From NBLH01 sp050296515 (GTDB lineage: Bacteria; Bacteroidota; Bacteroidia; Bacteroidales; NBLH01), in assembly GCA_050296515.1 (NCBI GenBank), contig JBNKRJ010000127.1, forward strand, positions 1-64,000: a stretch of 64,000 nt of DNA, in the 5' to 3' direction. The notes under the pieces are model-generated. The model ran no database searches and had not been told where the DNA came from. It was given only the letters and a program-made list of their open reading frames with translations. How positions within the stretch are numbered: position 1 is the first letter of the stretch; every line of letters starts with the position of its first letter. The position numbers were made by a program, and so were the translations under genes. Below are positions 17,985 to 28,157 of this stretch, one piece after another.

Positions 17985-20030
17985 TTATTCTTCAATTCGC
18001 TTTAAAACAATTTGTTCGCTATATTTATCAATAATCAGCCGGTATAACTCTTTTAGTAAATTATATTCTTGCGGAGCAAAAACGACTTTGTCAATTTTTA
18101 ATTGACTTAATACCTGGATATTATTACCAACCTTTTGAGCCTGGTATAAGAAAAGCCCTGCATTGTTTGGTAAAGTCACTTTTGCAACTTCAGGGAGTTC
18201 AGATACCTCATAGCCGGCAGGTATAGTAATCATTACCATGTGCTTTTTGAAAATTGGCATGGCAAAGTCTATCGGGTAATCCCTGGTTTCACTTTTAAAA
18301 GGGTTTTCTTCAACTTCGGCAGTTAATAAGGCCGGTAAATAAATTATATCTTCAGTAACATCAATATTATCAATGCTTTCAACTGTAATGTTCTCTTTAA
18401 GAGTTTCCGTAGGGTCGTCTTCATTTTCAATCTTGTATTCAGCAATAGTCCAATCTGTGTTTTTTTCTTTATAATTTTCTATAAACTTCTCTTTTCCAGC
18501 TTCAGCAATTTCATTTCTTTTAATAGTAGCGCTTGCGCTTTTGTAGGATTTTATTATCTGAGCCGACATTTTTTCATTTTCAATTTTGGCCATGGTTGTT
18601 ACCGATTCATACTTTCTTTCATTCCTAAGCAGGTCAATCCATACGGCTTTCCCTTTTGTTGCAATTAATCCTTTTCCATTTAAACTGCTATAAGATAGTT
18701 CTCCGGGAGTTAAATATCCGATAGTTGCATCCAGTAAAGTGCTTTTTCCTCCAATATTAGCCATTACAACTACTGAATTAAAAGCTCTATCCCTTGGGTA
18801 AGCAGTGTTTATTTGTCCATGAGAGCGAGTGCTTATTAATACAGGAGCAGCATTTACACCAACTGATCTTAGCAGGTTCACTAGTAATAAGTTTATCTCA
18901 CCAGTGTTGCCTTCATTCCTGTTAAAAGCATTCCTTAAGGTGCTTCTGGCATATATACTATATCTGCCATTCCACTTCATATGCTTTTTTAACAGGTAAT
19001 AGGCTTGCACAAGCTTTTTTTCTTCCGGGTCAGCAAGGTTTATCTGCTCAGTTAACTCTTTTACAATACCTTCTCTGTTTAACGCTGAACCAAAATTATC
19101 ATCAATTAACAGATCTGTTATAACTTGCTCCCAATTAAGAGTATATGTTTTAATACCACTTCCCGGGTACCTGGTTGAAAGTAGCTCAAACTCAACTTTT
19201 GCAGAATAATTTTTAAGTGAAGTAATGTATTCTTCATTTCTTAACGCTGGAAGATCTTTATAAACCCACCTGGTTATTTTTGCCATGTAGTCAACTCTCT
19301 CTGTTCTGGGCTTCTCTCTTGCAGTTCCTTCTCTTTGTAATCCAACTTTCATTTCGTTTTTAATACTTATCAAAATGGTTTTTCCCGTAGTATTGTTTTC
19401 AAGAATATCAGCCTTTTTGTCTCCTCCAACTATTTTTTTGTATTCAAAATATTCAGGAATCATAACTATGTATTCACTCCAGGCTATTGGAATTAAATCT
19501 TGAAAGTATTTCTCAGGGAAATATTGTAAGAAAGGAGATTTAAACTTATAGCTAAATTCAATAACTGAACCTACCTTTACATTAGGAATTGCAAACTTTT
19601 TTAACTTCCAAAACTTGCTTTCATCCTCTTCAAAAACATCTTTGTTTGAAAGTTTCGTTGAGACTATTTTGCCATTTTCAAGATTGTGACATTGTGCTTT
19701 TAAGCTGAATATTTCCTCGGAGGATTCAGGACTTTTATAGTAGAATGGTATTTCAATATTTGCTTCATCAAGGCCCTCTTTTTTTAGAATTTTAATCCTT
19801 TTTACCACATCGGCAGCAATAACAAACCCGTCTCTTTGATCGTATGTAATTTCAGTTCGGTTAAAATCTGCCAAGACTACTGCTTTAGCTGTAGTATCTT
19901 TGTCATAGACAGACATTTTCATTTCGTCCATCGAAACTTTACCAAATTTAATGGGGGCTTTTTGAGCGAAACCTTGAAAAACAAATAATAAAAAAAGAAG
20001 TGTTTGTGCAATAAATTTAAGTTTGATCAT
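17985..20030 (-). CDS. DUF3857 transglutaminase-fold protein lacking catalytic residues
   Basis: This is the first gene of the two-gene operon. It has a signal peptide (about 1-22, FQGFAQ), a DUF3857 domain (about 45-240) and a transglutaminase-like fold (about 330-450). At the place of the catalytic Cys it reads NEGNTGEINLLL (T376), and at the place of the His it reads FNSVVVM, while LLDAT keeps the third position. It is therefore probably not an active cysteine transglutaminase or protease and may bind substrate or partner (inference). A C-terminal beta domain follows, to 681 residues. The 12-nt spacing to the active paralogue supports co-function. Confidence 0.85.
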   Translation of the reverse strand: MIKLKFIAQTLLFLLFVFQGFAQKAPIKFGKVSMDEMKMSVYDKDTTAKAVVLADFNRTEITYDQRDGFVIAADVVKRIKILKKEGLDEANIEIPFYYKSPESSEEIFSLKAQCHNLENGKIVSTKLSNKDVFEEDESKFWKLKKFAIPNVKVGSVIEFSYKFKSPFLQYFPEKYFQDLIPIAWSEYIVMIPEYFEYKKIVGGDKKADILENNTTGKTILISIKNEMKVGLQREGTAREKPRTERVDYMAKITRWVYKDLPALRNEEYITSLKNYSAKVEFELLSTRYPGSGIKTYTLNWEQVITDLLIDDNFGSALNREGIVKELTEQINLADPEEKKLVQAYYLLKKHMKWNGRYSIYARSTLRNAFNRNEGNTGEINLLLVNLLRSVGVNAAPVLISTRSHGQINTAYPRDRAFNSVVVMANIGGKSTLLDATIGYLTPGELSYSSLNGKGLIATKGKAVWIDLLRNERKYESVTTMAKIENEKMSAQIIKSYKSASATIKRNEIAEAGKEKFIENYKEKNTDWTIAEYKIENEDDPTETLKENITVESIDNIDVTEDIIYLPALLTAEVEENPFKSETRDYPIDFAMPIFKKHMVMITIPAGYEVSELPEVAKVTLPNNAGLFLYQAQKVGNNIQVLSQLKIDKVVFAPQEYNLLKELYRLIIDKYSEQIVLKRIEE

Positions 20031-20263
20031 TTTATTAAAAGTTTAAGATTAATAATTTCCCTGCTGTCAAGATGCTCTACAAAAAAAGCGATCAAAAGAT
20101 TACCGTAGTAATAGCCGACAGTTTATTCAGTGGGATATTGAAACGTAATAGGTTCTTACGCCTCAAAGATATAGATTTTGAGAAAAAAAGCAAATGATTA
20201 ATCTGCTGTTTTCTAATTTAAAAACAATCTAAGTAATTTTAGGTCCAGTTGTTTGCAGCTTTT

Positions 20264-21646
20264 CTAATTGAAATTTGAATGAAGTTGTTCAATTGGCAGT
20301 TCGCTTTGCTCACCACTTAGCATTTTTTTTACAACTGCTTTGTTTTCAGCCATTTCGTTTGCACCAATCATCACTACATATGGTATTTCTCGCTTATCGG
20401 CATAAGTCATCTGCTTTTTCATTTTGGCAGCTTCAGGGTAGATTTCTACATTAAGTCCTTGTTCTCTTAGTTTTGCAACAATCGGCAGACAAAACTTTTC
20501 TTCTTCAGTGCCGAAGTTGATAAAAAGTACCTGTGTAATATCGTGGTTCTGTTTTGGAAATTTATTTAATTGGTTCAGTACATCATAAATCCTGTCTGCA
20601 CCAAAGGATATTCCTACTCCTGAAACATCCGGCATTCCAAATATGCCTGTTAAATCATCGTAGCGACCACCACCACAAATGCTGCCAATTTCAACGTCTT
20701 TTGCTTTGACTTCAATAATGGCACCGGTATAATAATTAAGCCCACGGGCAAGTGTTAAATCAAGTTCTAATTCTGTGCCGACTTTAACTGATTCAAGGTA
20801 ATCGAAAACTGTTTCTAATTCAGCAACACCTTTCAATCCAATTTCAGAACCAGCCAGTACCTCTTTTAATTTTTCAAGTTTTTCATTGTTGCTTCCTGAC
20901 AAAAGAATTATTGGCTGAATTTTTTGAACCGCATCCTGGGGTATTCCCTTATCTAGCAATTCTTTATTCACATTTTCAAGACCAATTTTGTCTAGTTTGT
21001 CAATGGCAACTGTGATGTCAATAATTTTATCTGATTGGCCAATAATTTCAGCTATTCCACTAAGGATTTTGCGATTGTTTAATTTAATCAGAACATTTAT
21101 ATCCAATAGCTTAAAAACATCGTCAACAATTTGCAATAGTTCTAGTTCGTTTAGCAAAGAATTACTTCCAACAACATCCACATCGCACTGGTAGAACTCC
21201 CGGTAACGTCCTTTTTGGGGTTTGTCTGCCCTCCAGACAGGCTGAATCTGATATCTTTTAAAAGGGAATGTAATATCGTTTCTGTGTTGTACCACAAAAC
21301 GTGCAAATGGCACAGTTAAATCATATCTTAAAGCTCTTTCAGTAAGAACAGCCGAATTAGTGCTTCTATCAAGGGTCTGCCTAAAAACCTCAAGCATCTC
21401 TTCTTTTTTCTGCTCTTTGGCATTCTGTGGCCTTGAGTTTAGGATTTTAAATAGTAATTGATCTCCTTCTTCACCATACTTTCCCGTAAGTGTCTCAATA
21501 TTTTCCATAGCAGGAGTCTCAATAGGTTGAAAACCATACTTTTTAAAGACACTTTTGATAGTATTGAAAATATAGTTCCTTTTTACCATTTCAACTGGTG
21601 AAAAATCTCTGGTTCCTTTTGGTATTGAAGGTTTTTGAGCTGCCAT
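20264..21646 (-). CDS. hisS: Histidyl-tRNA synthetase
   Basis: This class II synthetase charges tRNA-His. Visible signatures: KGTRDFSPVEMVKRNYIF; motif 2 region RYDLTVPFARFVVQH...FKRYQIQPVWRADKPQKGRYREFYQCD; histidine-binding LARGLNYYTGAI; GGGRYDDL with SGVGISFGADRIY (motif 3); and a C-terminal anticodon-binding domain. The frame is open back to 21679, but the ATG at 21646 gives the normal N-terminus MAAQKPSIPKGTRDF and 460 residues. It is transcribed alone. Confidence 0.95.
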   Translation of the reverse strand: MAAQKPSIPKGTRDFSPVEMVKRNYIFNTIKSVFKKYGFQPIETPAMENIETLTGKYGEEGDQLLFKILNSRPQNAKEQKKEEMLEVFRQTLDRSTNSAVLTERALRYDLTVPFARFVVQHRNDITFPFKRYQIQPVWRADKPQKGRYREFYQCDVDVVGSNSLLNELELLQIVDDVFKLLDINVLIKLNNRKILSGIAEIIGQSDKIIDITVAIDKLDKIGLENVNKELLDKGIPQDAVQKIQPIILLSGSNNEKLEKLKEVLAGSEIGLKGVAELETVFDYLESVKVGTELELDLTLARGLNYYTGAIIEVKAKDVEIGSICGGGRYDDLTGIFGMPDVSGVGISFGADRIYDVLNQLNKFPKQNHDITQVLFINFGTEEEKFCLPIVAKLREQGLNVEIYPEAAKMKKQMTYADKREIPYVVMIGANEMAENKAVVKKMLSGEQSELPIEQLHSNFN

Positions 21647-21886
21647 GTTTTTTCGTCTAAAAATTAATTTTGGCTGCAAAGATAGTAATTATTGGAGATA
21701 GGGAATTAGAAATTTGAACTTAGCTACTACAGCTTAGGGAACGAAATGTTGTGTTTTAATTTAACACTTTGATTTTTATGTGGTTGCGCGAGTGGTTGAC
21801 AGCAGGTAGGTTTTCTTGTTTGGATAATTGTTCGGCTTCTCTATTAAAAGTCCTATCTTTATAATTGTTTTGAAAATCTTTGTAAT

Positions 21887-22459
21887 ATGTATAAAAATTC
21901 TTTACTTATTAATAAAATTAGCACCATATTAGAGCCTAAAGGGTTTAACTGCGAGTTTGAGAAAAACTTTCCTGATTATGATTTTTCATCTCAACTATTT
22001 GCGTTTAAAAAGGGCAAGTCAATGAAGATATTTCCCTATGGGGATTATATTTTCTGTAATTTTCAAGATTTTTCAGCTTTAAAAGCAGAGGAGATGAATA
22101 GTTTACATCAAAAAGCAAGGAAATATGTAAATTCTTTATATAAAATGCCAAAAGCTTTTCGTTTTGCAGTTCCAAATGTTGCTTCAGTCTTTATTTCATC
22201 AAATGGTTTTGATGAAGATGCTAAACAGCTCGCAATGAAACCTACAAGAACCATGGTGGGTGGAGAGTTTAATGCTATATATATATTTGATTTAAAGAAT
22301 CTGGATTTCATTTCGCAGGGTATCAGTCGTACTTACATACCAAATACACCACATGTAACAATTGAATTTAAGACTGTGGATCCACAAAACAGGATGTTTT
22401 ATTTAATTCATGCCATTTCGGAATGGGTATTTAAAAATAAGGCTATGTATATGGGGTGA
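21887..22459 (+). CDS. Hypothetical protein, 190 residues
   Basis: This protein is not recognised. It has no signal peptide or membrane segment, is rich in aromatic residues, and has an even, soluble composition (FPYGDYIFCNFQDFSALKAEEM; TPHVTIEFKTVDPQNRMFYL). The frame is clean, begins with ATG and uses codons like its neighbours, so it is probably a real cytoplasmic protein. It is monocistronic, between hisS (opposite strand) and the convergent wbuC-like gene. Confidence 0.7.
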   Translation: MYKNSLLINKISTILEPKGFNCEFEKNFPDYDFSSQLFAFKKGKSMKIFPYGDYIFCNFQDFSALKAEEMNSLHQKARKYVNSLYKMPKAFRFAVPNVASVFISSNGFDEDAKQLAMKPTRTMVGGEFNAIYIFDLKNLDFISQGISRTYIPNTPHVTIEFKTVDPQNRMFYLIHAISEWVFKNKAMYMG

Positions 22460-22542
22460 GAATTATGCTTATTTCCAATGCGTGAAAATTCAAAATTTAG
22501 TTTCCATTTTTTAACAAGTATTTTTTAGGATTTTAGGTTTAC

Positions 22543-23019
22543 TTATGTATTGATACCTAGTTTTTTAACAAGTTTTTCATTATATTCATTACAGCCAGCA
22601 TCACCTTCTTTTGGCGCCCATACAGCAAAGTTTTTATCGTCTATCGGATTGTAAGGGCCGTCTTTTACTTCGTAAAATATAGAATTATCTTCAAGGCAAA
22701 TGACTGTATGCCAAGTTTTTTCAGCAATCTCGCAACCATATTGGCCTTTAGTTGGGTCAAGAATAAAATAGTCGGTGATTTCTCCATTGTCATTAAATTC
22801 AACAACTACACCTTTACCTTTAAAGATAATAAAAGCTTCCCGTTTGTCGGGATCTTCATGTTTATGTGGTTGAATGTAGGTATCCTTGTTCATTACATTC
22901 ATCATACGTTGCAATGTGTCGCTGTATTCTTTATGAAAGTTATAAATTGTCCTTCTTCGGTCTGAGTTTGCGGCTTTATTAATTAATGGAGCTGCAAAAG
23001 CGTTGTCTATTTTTATCAT
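22543..23019 (-). CDS. WbuC-family cupin metalloprotein
   Basis: This small cupin is similar to WbuC, often encoded in O-antigen clusters. Signatures: ANSDRRRTIYNFHKEY near the N-terminus, the metal-binding PHKHEDPDKREAF (H52, H54), and ILDPTKGQYGCEIAEKTWHTV with a further His. Length 158. The reaction of the family is unproven; a role in sugar or polysaccharide modification is assumed from other genomes. Here no O-antigen genes are near, so it stands alone. Confidence 0.82.
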   Translation of the reverse strand: MIKIDNAFAAPLINKAANSDRRRTIYNFHKEYSDTLQRMMNVMNKDTYIQPHKHEDPDKREAFIIFKGKGVVVEFNDNGEITDYFILDPTKGQYGCEIAEKTWHTVICLEDNSIFYEVKDGPYNPIDDKNFAVWAPKEGDAGCNEYNEKLVKKLGINT

Positions 23020-23138
23020 TCGTATTTTGTTTTAAAGGCTAAATTTGTTAGCATATTAATTAGGACTTCCCAATTATTCGAAATGAAAAACTAAAGCCAG
23101 GTAATGATAGAATGCAAGATTCCTGATAAAATTGAAGT

Positions 23139-23648
23139 CTAATAATTTCCAATAAAAGTGCCTCTTTTCAGGTTTTTAATCATATCGTTCCAAATGTGTG
23201 TAGCTTTTCTTTTTTTTAGCTCCTTTGTAATTTCGCTTTGGTTTCTTTTTAGTGCAGCTAATATTTCTTTTAAATAACGTTCTTTGTCTTTTTTTAAAGC
23301 TTCAATTTCATCCTGAGTAAATCTCGAATTCAAGTCATCAACTAAAGGAGCAATAATACATTCACAGGTAATGGAGTCAGTTCTGCTTTTTGGTCCATCT
23401 TTGCAATGTTCATCCTGAAAATCAATAATCGATACAAAATCAATTTTATCTTCTACTGCAGCTACAATGGCATTATCCCGATGTTCTTCGAAAAAATCTG
23501 TATAGAAATAGACATAAGAAAAACCAATAATAAGTAAAAGAATTACTGCTACAAGGCGAAATATGAATTTTGCAAGTAACTTTATTATTAATAGTCCAAG
23601 TACAAGACCTACAGCAAGTACAAGAATATCACTGTTCATTTCAAACAT
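23139..23648 (-). CDS. Hypothetical membrane protein with coiled-coil tail
   Basis: Two closely spaced hydrophobic segments (about 8-24 and 29-50) precede a soluble part with several Cys (EHCKDGPKSRTDSITCECII) and a strongly charged helical C-terminus (about 110-160). No family is recognised. Two in-frame ATG codons are close together (first and fourth codons), and either may be used. It lies 119 bp downstream of the cupin's start on the same strand and could precede it in a transcript. Confidence 0.65.
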   Translation of the reverse strand: MFEMNSDILVLAVGLVLGLLIIKLLAKFIFRLVAVILLLIIGFSYVYFYTDFFEEHRDNAIVAAVEDKIDFVSIIDFQDEHCKDGPKSRTDSITCECIIAPLVDDLNSRFTQDEIEALKKDKERYLKEILAALKRNQSEITKELKKRKATHIWNDMIKNLKRGTFIGNY

Positions 23649-23853
23649 CTCAGTATATCATTAATAAATTAAACCTTGCCAAATTATAAATTCTTTTTTG
23701 TAATAAGAAGTTTGGTCCTTTAAATCTTAACAGGTAAAGGATAAATGGAAAAAAATATCTATATTTAAGGAAGGAATTGTGATTCTTATCTGCTAATACA
23801 ACTACTTTGATCTGTTGACTAAGAATTTATTGCAGGTTTATAATAATTATTTC

Positions 23854-26622
23854 ATGATTAATATCTTAATAGTTGGAAATGATCAGAATGAGTGGAAAAG
23901 CATAAGCTCTCATCTTGAAAAACAATTAAGCCAGGTTAAATTAAGATTTAGTGATGATGAAGAGACAGTAATTGAGTTTGCACATGAGTTGACCCCGGAT
24001 GTTATATTAATTGAATTTAAATTTAATAATAACAAGGGGCGGGACTTTTGTAACAAACTGAAAAACAGGTCTTGTACCAGGCATGTGCCGATAGTATTAA
24101 TTAGTGAGGCGCAAACTACTCCAGGCGAAAGAATAAAAGGAATGCTGGCGGGAGCTGATTCATTTATTTCAAAACCGATTGATGAAGAGGAGCTTACGGC
24201 CTTAGTTAACGTGATGCTAAGAATAAAAACTGCAGAAGACGAGTTGCGAAGAAAGAATGTGGAGCTAAGTAAACAGATTGCGAAAACAGCAAGCGAACTA
24301 AGCAGGAAAGAAAAACGCTACGCTGACATGTTTAATGCAGAGGCAAATATCATTATCCTGATAGGTAAAACTAAAATAATTGAAGAATGGAACAATGCTG
24401 CTGAGAAGATTTTTGAATTAAGAAAAAGTGAAGTTCTTGGGAGAAACTTTGAGGATATTTTTCTTAACAGGGTAATGCAAGCCGATATCAATGATAAAAT
24501 TAGCAGCGAAACCGGAATTACCGGGAAGAACGAATATCAAATTAATATCAAGGCAAAATCTGGTAAAAAGTACCAGGTTTTATGGACAATAAGTCAATTA
24601 ACTGATGCCAACGGAAAACTTAGCTCAATTTTAGTAATAGGTCAGGATGTAACTTCCAGAGTGAAAGAAGAGCAAGAAAGAAAAAGGAGTGAAGCAAAAC
24701 TAAGGAGTAACTATGAATTCCTTAATACTTTAATGAACAGTATCCCAAGCCCGATTTATTATAAAAATGTGAACGATGAATACCTGGGGTGTAATAATGA
24801 TTTTGCAGATTTTTATGGTTTAAAACCAAGCCAGATCATTGGAAAAAAAACAACTGATATCAATTCAGCCAATGTTGCAAAAAGGATCATAGAAGAAGAT
24901 CGTCTTGTATATAAAACTGGAGAAAAGCAGGTGAAAGAAATCTCTACAGCATATAACGAGGGAAAAAAAAGGCATTTTATTTTAAATAAAGTTGCTTTTT
25001 ATAATTCTGATGCAAGTGTTGGCGGCCTGCTTGGAATAATGGTTGATGTTACCCGCTTAAAGCAGATGGAGGAAGAACTTCGGCAAAGCGAGATGTTCTT
25101 TAAAGGAATAACCGATTCTGCTAATGATGCTATTATTCTGATTGACAAAAACTATAAAATCTATTTCTGGAATAAGGCGGCGGAACACTTGTTTGGTTAT
25201 AAAAAGGAAGAAATCTTGAATGAGTTAATTTCCCAAATATTAGGTGATTCCAATAGTAAGAAAAAGTTTGCCAAAAAAGCAGGTTCAATATTGAGCTATA
25301 AAGAGAAATCGATACATTCGAATATATTTGAACTTGAAGCTAATAATAAGGAAGGAGAATTGTTTCCCGTTGAATTTTCTGTTTCGGGTATACAAATAAG
25401 AAAAGCCAATTTTGTAATTATTATTGCTAAAGATATTTCTTTAAGGAAAGAGTCGGAAGAATCGCTTCGGGTAGCAAAAGAAAAGGCTGAAGAAGCAGAT
25501 AGGTTAAAATCTGCATTTTTATCGAACATGTCGCATGAAATTCGTACACCAATGAACGCAATTGTTGGATTTTCGCAATTGCTGGGAAATTCTGCTATTA
25601 GTGATGAAAAGAAACAGGTTTTTATTGAACAAATTAATCTGAATAGCGACAGCCTGATGCAGTTAATTGAAGACATTATTTATGTTTCGAAAATTGAAGC
25701 AGGTAAGGTTGAGATTAAAAAAAGTATGTGCTTAATGAATTCAGTTCTTGATGAATTGCACACCAGTTTTGTTGAGCATAAAAGAAGAATGGGAAAGGAT
25801 CATATTGGGTTGATTGTTGAAAAATCGATTAAAGATGAATGTTTTTCGATGTTGACTGATATTCAGCGGTTTAAGCAGGTTTTCTCCAATCTTATTGGCA
25901 ATGCCATAAAGTTTACAGAGGAAGGAACAGTAACTTTCGGTTATGAAATAAAAGACGATAACACATTGCTCTTTTATGTGAAAGATACAGGCTTGGGTAT
26001 TAACAGCGAAAAATTAAAACACATCTTTGATCGGTTTACCAAAGTAAGTGCCACAAAAACTAAATTATACGGAGGAACAGGACTCGGGCTGTCTATTAGT
26101 CAGCACCTTGTTCAACTGTTAGGCGGGGAAATGTGGGCAGAGTCTAAAGAGGATGAGGGATCTGTTTTTTATTTTACACATCCATTCCAGGGCGAGAATA
26201 TGAAATCCGAACCAATAATTATTGATGAAAATAAAAACATTGATATGAGCCTTGAAAACACAAATATTTTAATTGCTGAAGACGAGCAAATGAATTACTT
26301 TTTTCTTCAGGAAGCCTTAATACCGACAGGTGCAAAAATCAAGTGGGCAAAAAATGGGCAGGAGGCTGTTAATTTAGTTGAAAGTAGCAGCGAGTTTGAT
26401 GTTGTGCTTATGGATATGAAAATGCCAATAATGGATGGCTATGAAGCCACTTCGAGAATAAAAAAAATGAAACCTTTATTGCCTGTTATAGCCCAAACTG
26501 CTTATGCAATGCCAGAGGAACAGGAAAAAGGATTCCTGGCGGGTTGTGACTCTTATTTAAGCAAACCTGTTGATCCTGATTTATTGATTAGCACCATTCG
26601 AAAACACCTTAAACAAAAGTAA
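23854..26622 (+). CDS. Hybrid sensor histidine kinase with N- and C-terminal receiver domains
   Basis: This is a cytoplasmic two-component protein of 922 residues. Order: receiver-like domain (about 1-120), coiled coil, three PAS domains (about 155-270, 285-405, 415-535), HisKA with MSHEIRTPMNAIVGFS, HATPase (NAIKFTEEG, DTGLGI, GGTGLGLSI), and a C-terminal receiver with LMDMKMPIMDGYEA. In the first receiver the phospho-accepting Asp position reads ILIEFKF (Glu), so it cannot be phosphorylated normally. There is no membrane segment; the PAS domains imply sensing of a cytoplasmic signal. The frame extends to a TTG at 23815, but ATG at 23854 gives the natural receiver start MINILIVGN. There is no adjacent output regulator. 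Confidence 0.92.
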   Translation: MINILIVGNDQNEWKSISSHLEKQLSQVKLRFSDDEETVIEFAHELTPDVILIEFKFNNNKGRDFCNKLKNRSCTRHVPIVLISEAQTTPGERIKGMLAGADSFISKPIDEEELTALVNVMLRIKTAEDELRRKNVELSKQIAKTASELSRKEKRYADMFNAEANIIILIGKTKIIEEWNNAAEKIFELRKSEVLGRNFEDIFLNRVMQADINDKISSETGITGKNEYQINIKAKSGKKYQVLWTISQLTDANGKLSSILVIGQDVTSRVKEEQERKRSEAKLRSNYEFLNTLMNSIPSPIYYKNVNDEYLGCNNDFADFYGLKPSQIIGKKTTDINSANVAKRIIEEDRLVYKTGEKQVKEISTAYNEGKKRHFILNKVAFYNSDASVGGLLGIMVDVTRLKQMEEELRQSEMFFKGITDSANDAIILIDKNYKIYFWNKAAEHLFGYKKEEILNELISQILGDSNSKKKFAKKAGSILSYKEKSIHSNIFELEANNKEGELFPVEFSVSGIQIRKANFVIIIAKDISLRKESEESLRVAKEKAEEADRLKSAFLSNMSHEIRTPMNAIVGFSQLLGNSAISDEKKQVFIEQINLNSDSLMQLIEDIIYVSKIEAGKVEIKKSMCLMNSVLDELHTSFVEHKRRMGKDHIGLIVEKSIKDECFSMLTDIQRFKQVFSNLIGNAIKFTEEGTVTFGYEIKDDNTLLFYVKDTGLGINSEKLKHIFDRFTKVSATKTKLYGGTGLGLSISQHLVQLLGGEMWAESKEDEGSVFYFTHPFQGENMKSEPIIIDENKNIDMSLENTNILIAEDEQMNYFFLQEALIPTGAKIKWAKNGQEAVNLVESSSEFDVVLMDMKMPIMDGYEATSRIKKMKPLLPVIAQTAYAMPEEQEKGFLAGCDSYLSKPVDPDLLISTIRKHLKQK

Positions 26623-26728
26623 GTGCCTTTCAAGGTATGAATTCTTGATTATCTTTCACTTGTTCATGTTTGTGTTAAGTATTTACAGGTCAATTATATA
26701 CTTGTTGAGGGGTGATTATTTTCTATAC

Positions 26729-26752
26729 AAAATCCCTCAATGAGGGTTTCAT
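26729..26752. repeat. Small palindromic repeat (CCCTCAATGAGGG family)
   Basis: The core ATCCCTCAATGAGGGTTTCAT occurs here and in close variants at 12301-12324, 48216-48238 and 59966-59990, always between genes. The centre CCCTCAATGAGGG is a 5-bp inverted repeat around AAT. Here it lies 78 nt upstream of the aminotransferase start. Confidence 0.75.
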
Positions 26753-26829
26753 TCTTTATTTCCACTGAATTATCTCTGATTTTTTTTCAGAAATAAATTA
26801 TCTTGTGCCAAATTTTAAAAAAGACCAAA

Positions 26830-27999
26830 ATGTACAATTTTGATGAGTTAATTGACAGGAGAAATACATCAACAATAAAGCATGATAGAACAAAAGCCGT
26901 TTTTGGAACCGAAGATGTTTTGCCTATGTGGGTAGCAGATATGGATTTCAAAACACCTGACTTCATAATTGACAAATTAAAGAAAAGGCTTGAACATGAG
27001 GTGTTAGGTTATACTTTTAGAGGAGAAAGTTTTTTTGCTGCAGTAATAAACTGGTTGAAAGATCAGCATCAATGGGAAGTTAAACGCGAATGGATTTCTT
27101 TTAGTCCTGGAGTTGTACCTGCATTAACTTTAATTGTGAATGCCTTAACAAAGCCGGGTGATAAAATCATTGTACAGTCGCCGGTATATTTTCCATTTTT
27201 TACAACGATATTAAATACTGGTAGACAGCTAATTAATAATCAGTTAGTGCTTAAAAACGGGAAGTATAAAATGGATTTTCAGGATTTGAAAAAACAAATA
27301 GATACTCGGACAAAAATGATGCTGTTATGTAGCCCTCATAACCCTGGTGGAAGGGTTTGGACAAAAGATGAACTTAGCGAACTTGCTGAGATTTGTGTAA
27401 AAAATAACATCCTGATTGTGGCAGATGAAATTCATTCTGATATTATTTTAAATGGACATAAACATTCCCCTATTGCTTCCCTATCGGAAGAGGTCGCAAA
27501 TATCACTATTTCAACTTATGCACCAAGTAAAACTTTTAATCTGGCAGGGTTATCAACTTCAGTGGTGATTAGTTCAAATAAAGAACTTTTAACTGCTTAC
27601 GATAATTATGTTGGTGATTTTCATTTGCATATGGGGAATATTTTCGGGGCTATTGCACTTGAAGCTGCCTATACCGAAGGCAAACAATGGTTGAACGAAA
27701 TGATTGAATACATTGAAGGAAATACTGCTCTTGTGCGAAAGTTTGCTGAAAAACATAGTGATAAAATGAATTTGATGGAGCCCGAATCAACCTATTTGCT
27801 GTGGCTGGATTTTAGTAAATTAAACATGTCCGACTCAGATTTAAAAAACTTCATGATTAATGAAGCTAAGCTTGGTTTTAATCATGGCCCGACCTTTGGC
27901 GCAGGTGGTGCGGGATTTCAGCGAATGAATGTTGCATGCCCCCGTTCGGTAGTGGAAAAAGCTCTTTTACAACTTGAAAATGCCTTTAATTCACTTTAA
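26830..27999 (+). CDS. MalY/PatB-type PLP aminotransferase / cystathionine beta-lyase
   Basis: This is a fold-type I PLP enzyme of the MalY/PatB group, which cleaves the C-S bond of cystathionine or cysteine conjugates. Signatures: LPMWVADMDF near residue 35, SPHNPGGRVW, VADEIHSDI (PLP ring Asp), and TYAPSKTFNLAGL with the Schiff-base Lys. Length 389. The ATG at 26830 gives the usual start MYNFDELIDR; upstream TTG at 26803 is rejected. It may supply homocysteine for methionine synthesis or salvage sulfur; no pathway genes adjoin. Confidence 0.9.
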   Translation: MYNFDELIDRRNTSTIKHDRTKAVFGTEDVLPMWVADMDFKTPDFIIDKLKKRLEHEVLGYTFRGESFFAAVINWLKDQHQWEVKREWISFSPGVVPALTLIVNALTKPGDKIIVQSPVYFPFFTTILNTGRQLINNQLVLKNGKYKMDFQDLKKQIDTRTKMMLLCSPHNPGGRVWTKDELSELAEICVKNNILIVADEIHSDIILNGHKHSPIASLSEEVANITISTYAPSKTFNLAGLSTSVVISSNKELLTAYDNYVGDFHLHMGNIFGAIALEAAYTEGKQWLNEMIEYIEGNTALVRKFAEKHSDKMNLMEPESTYLLWLDFSKLNMSDSDLKNFMINEAKLGFNHGPTFGAGGAGFQRMNVACPRSVVEKALLQLENAFNSL

Positions 28000-28157
28000 A
28001 TAATAATTTTTATATCTTTAAGGTTTAGAGGTTTGTACAATATTTGTATCATGGCCTTTTTAATCAGAACTTCGTATTGATTATCATCTTATAATGAATT
28101 TTTTTGAAGAAAGTATTATTGGGTTGATAATCAGCGTTTTAAATTTAAGTTGAACCT

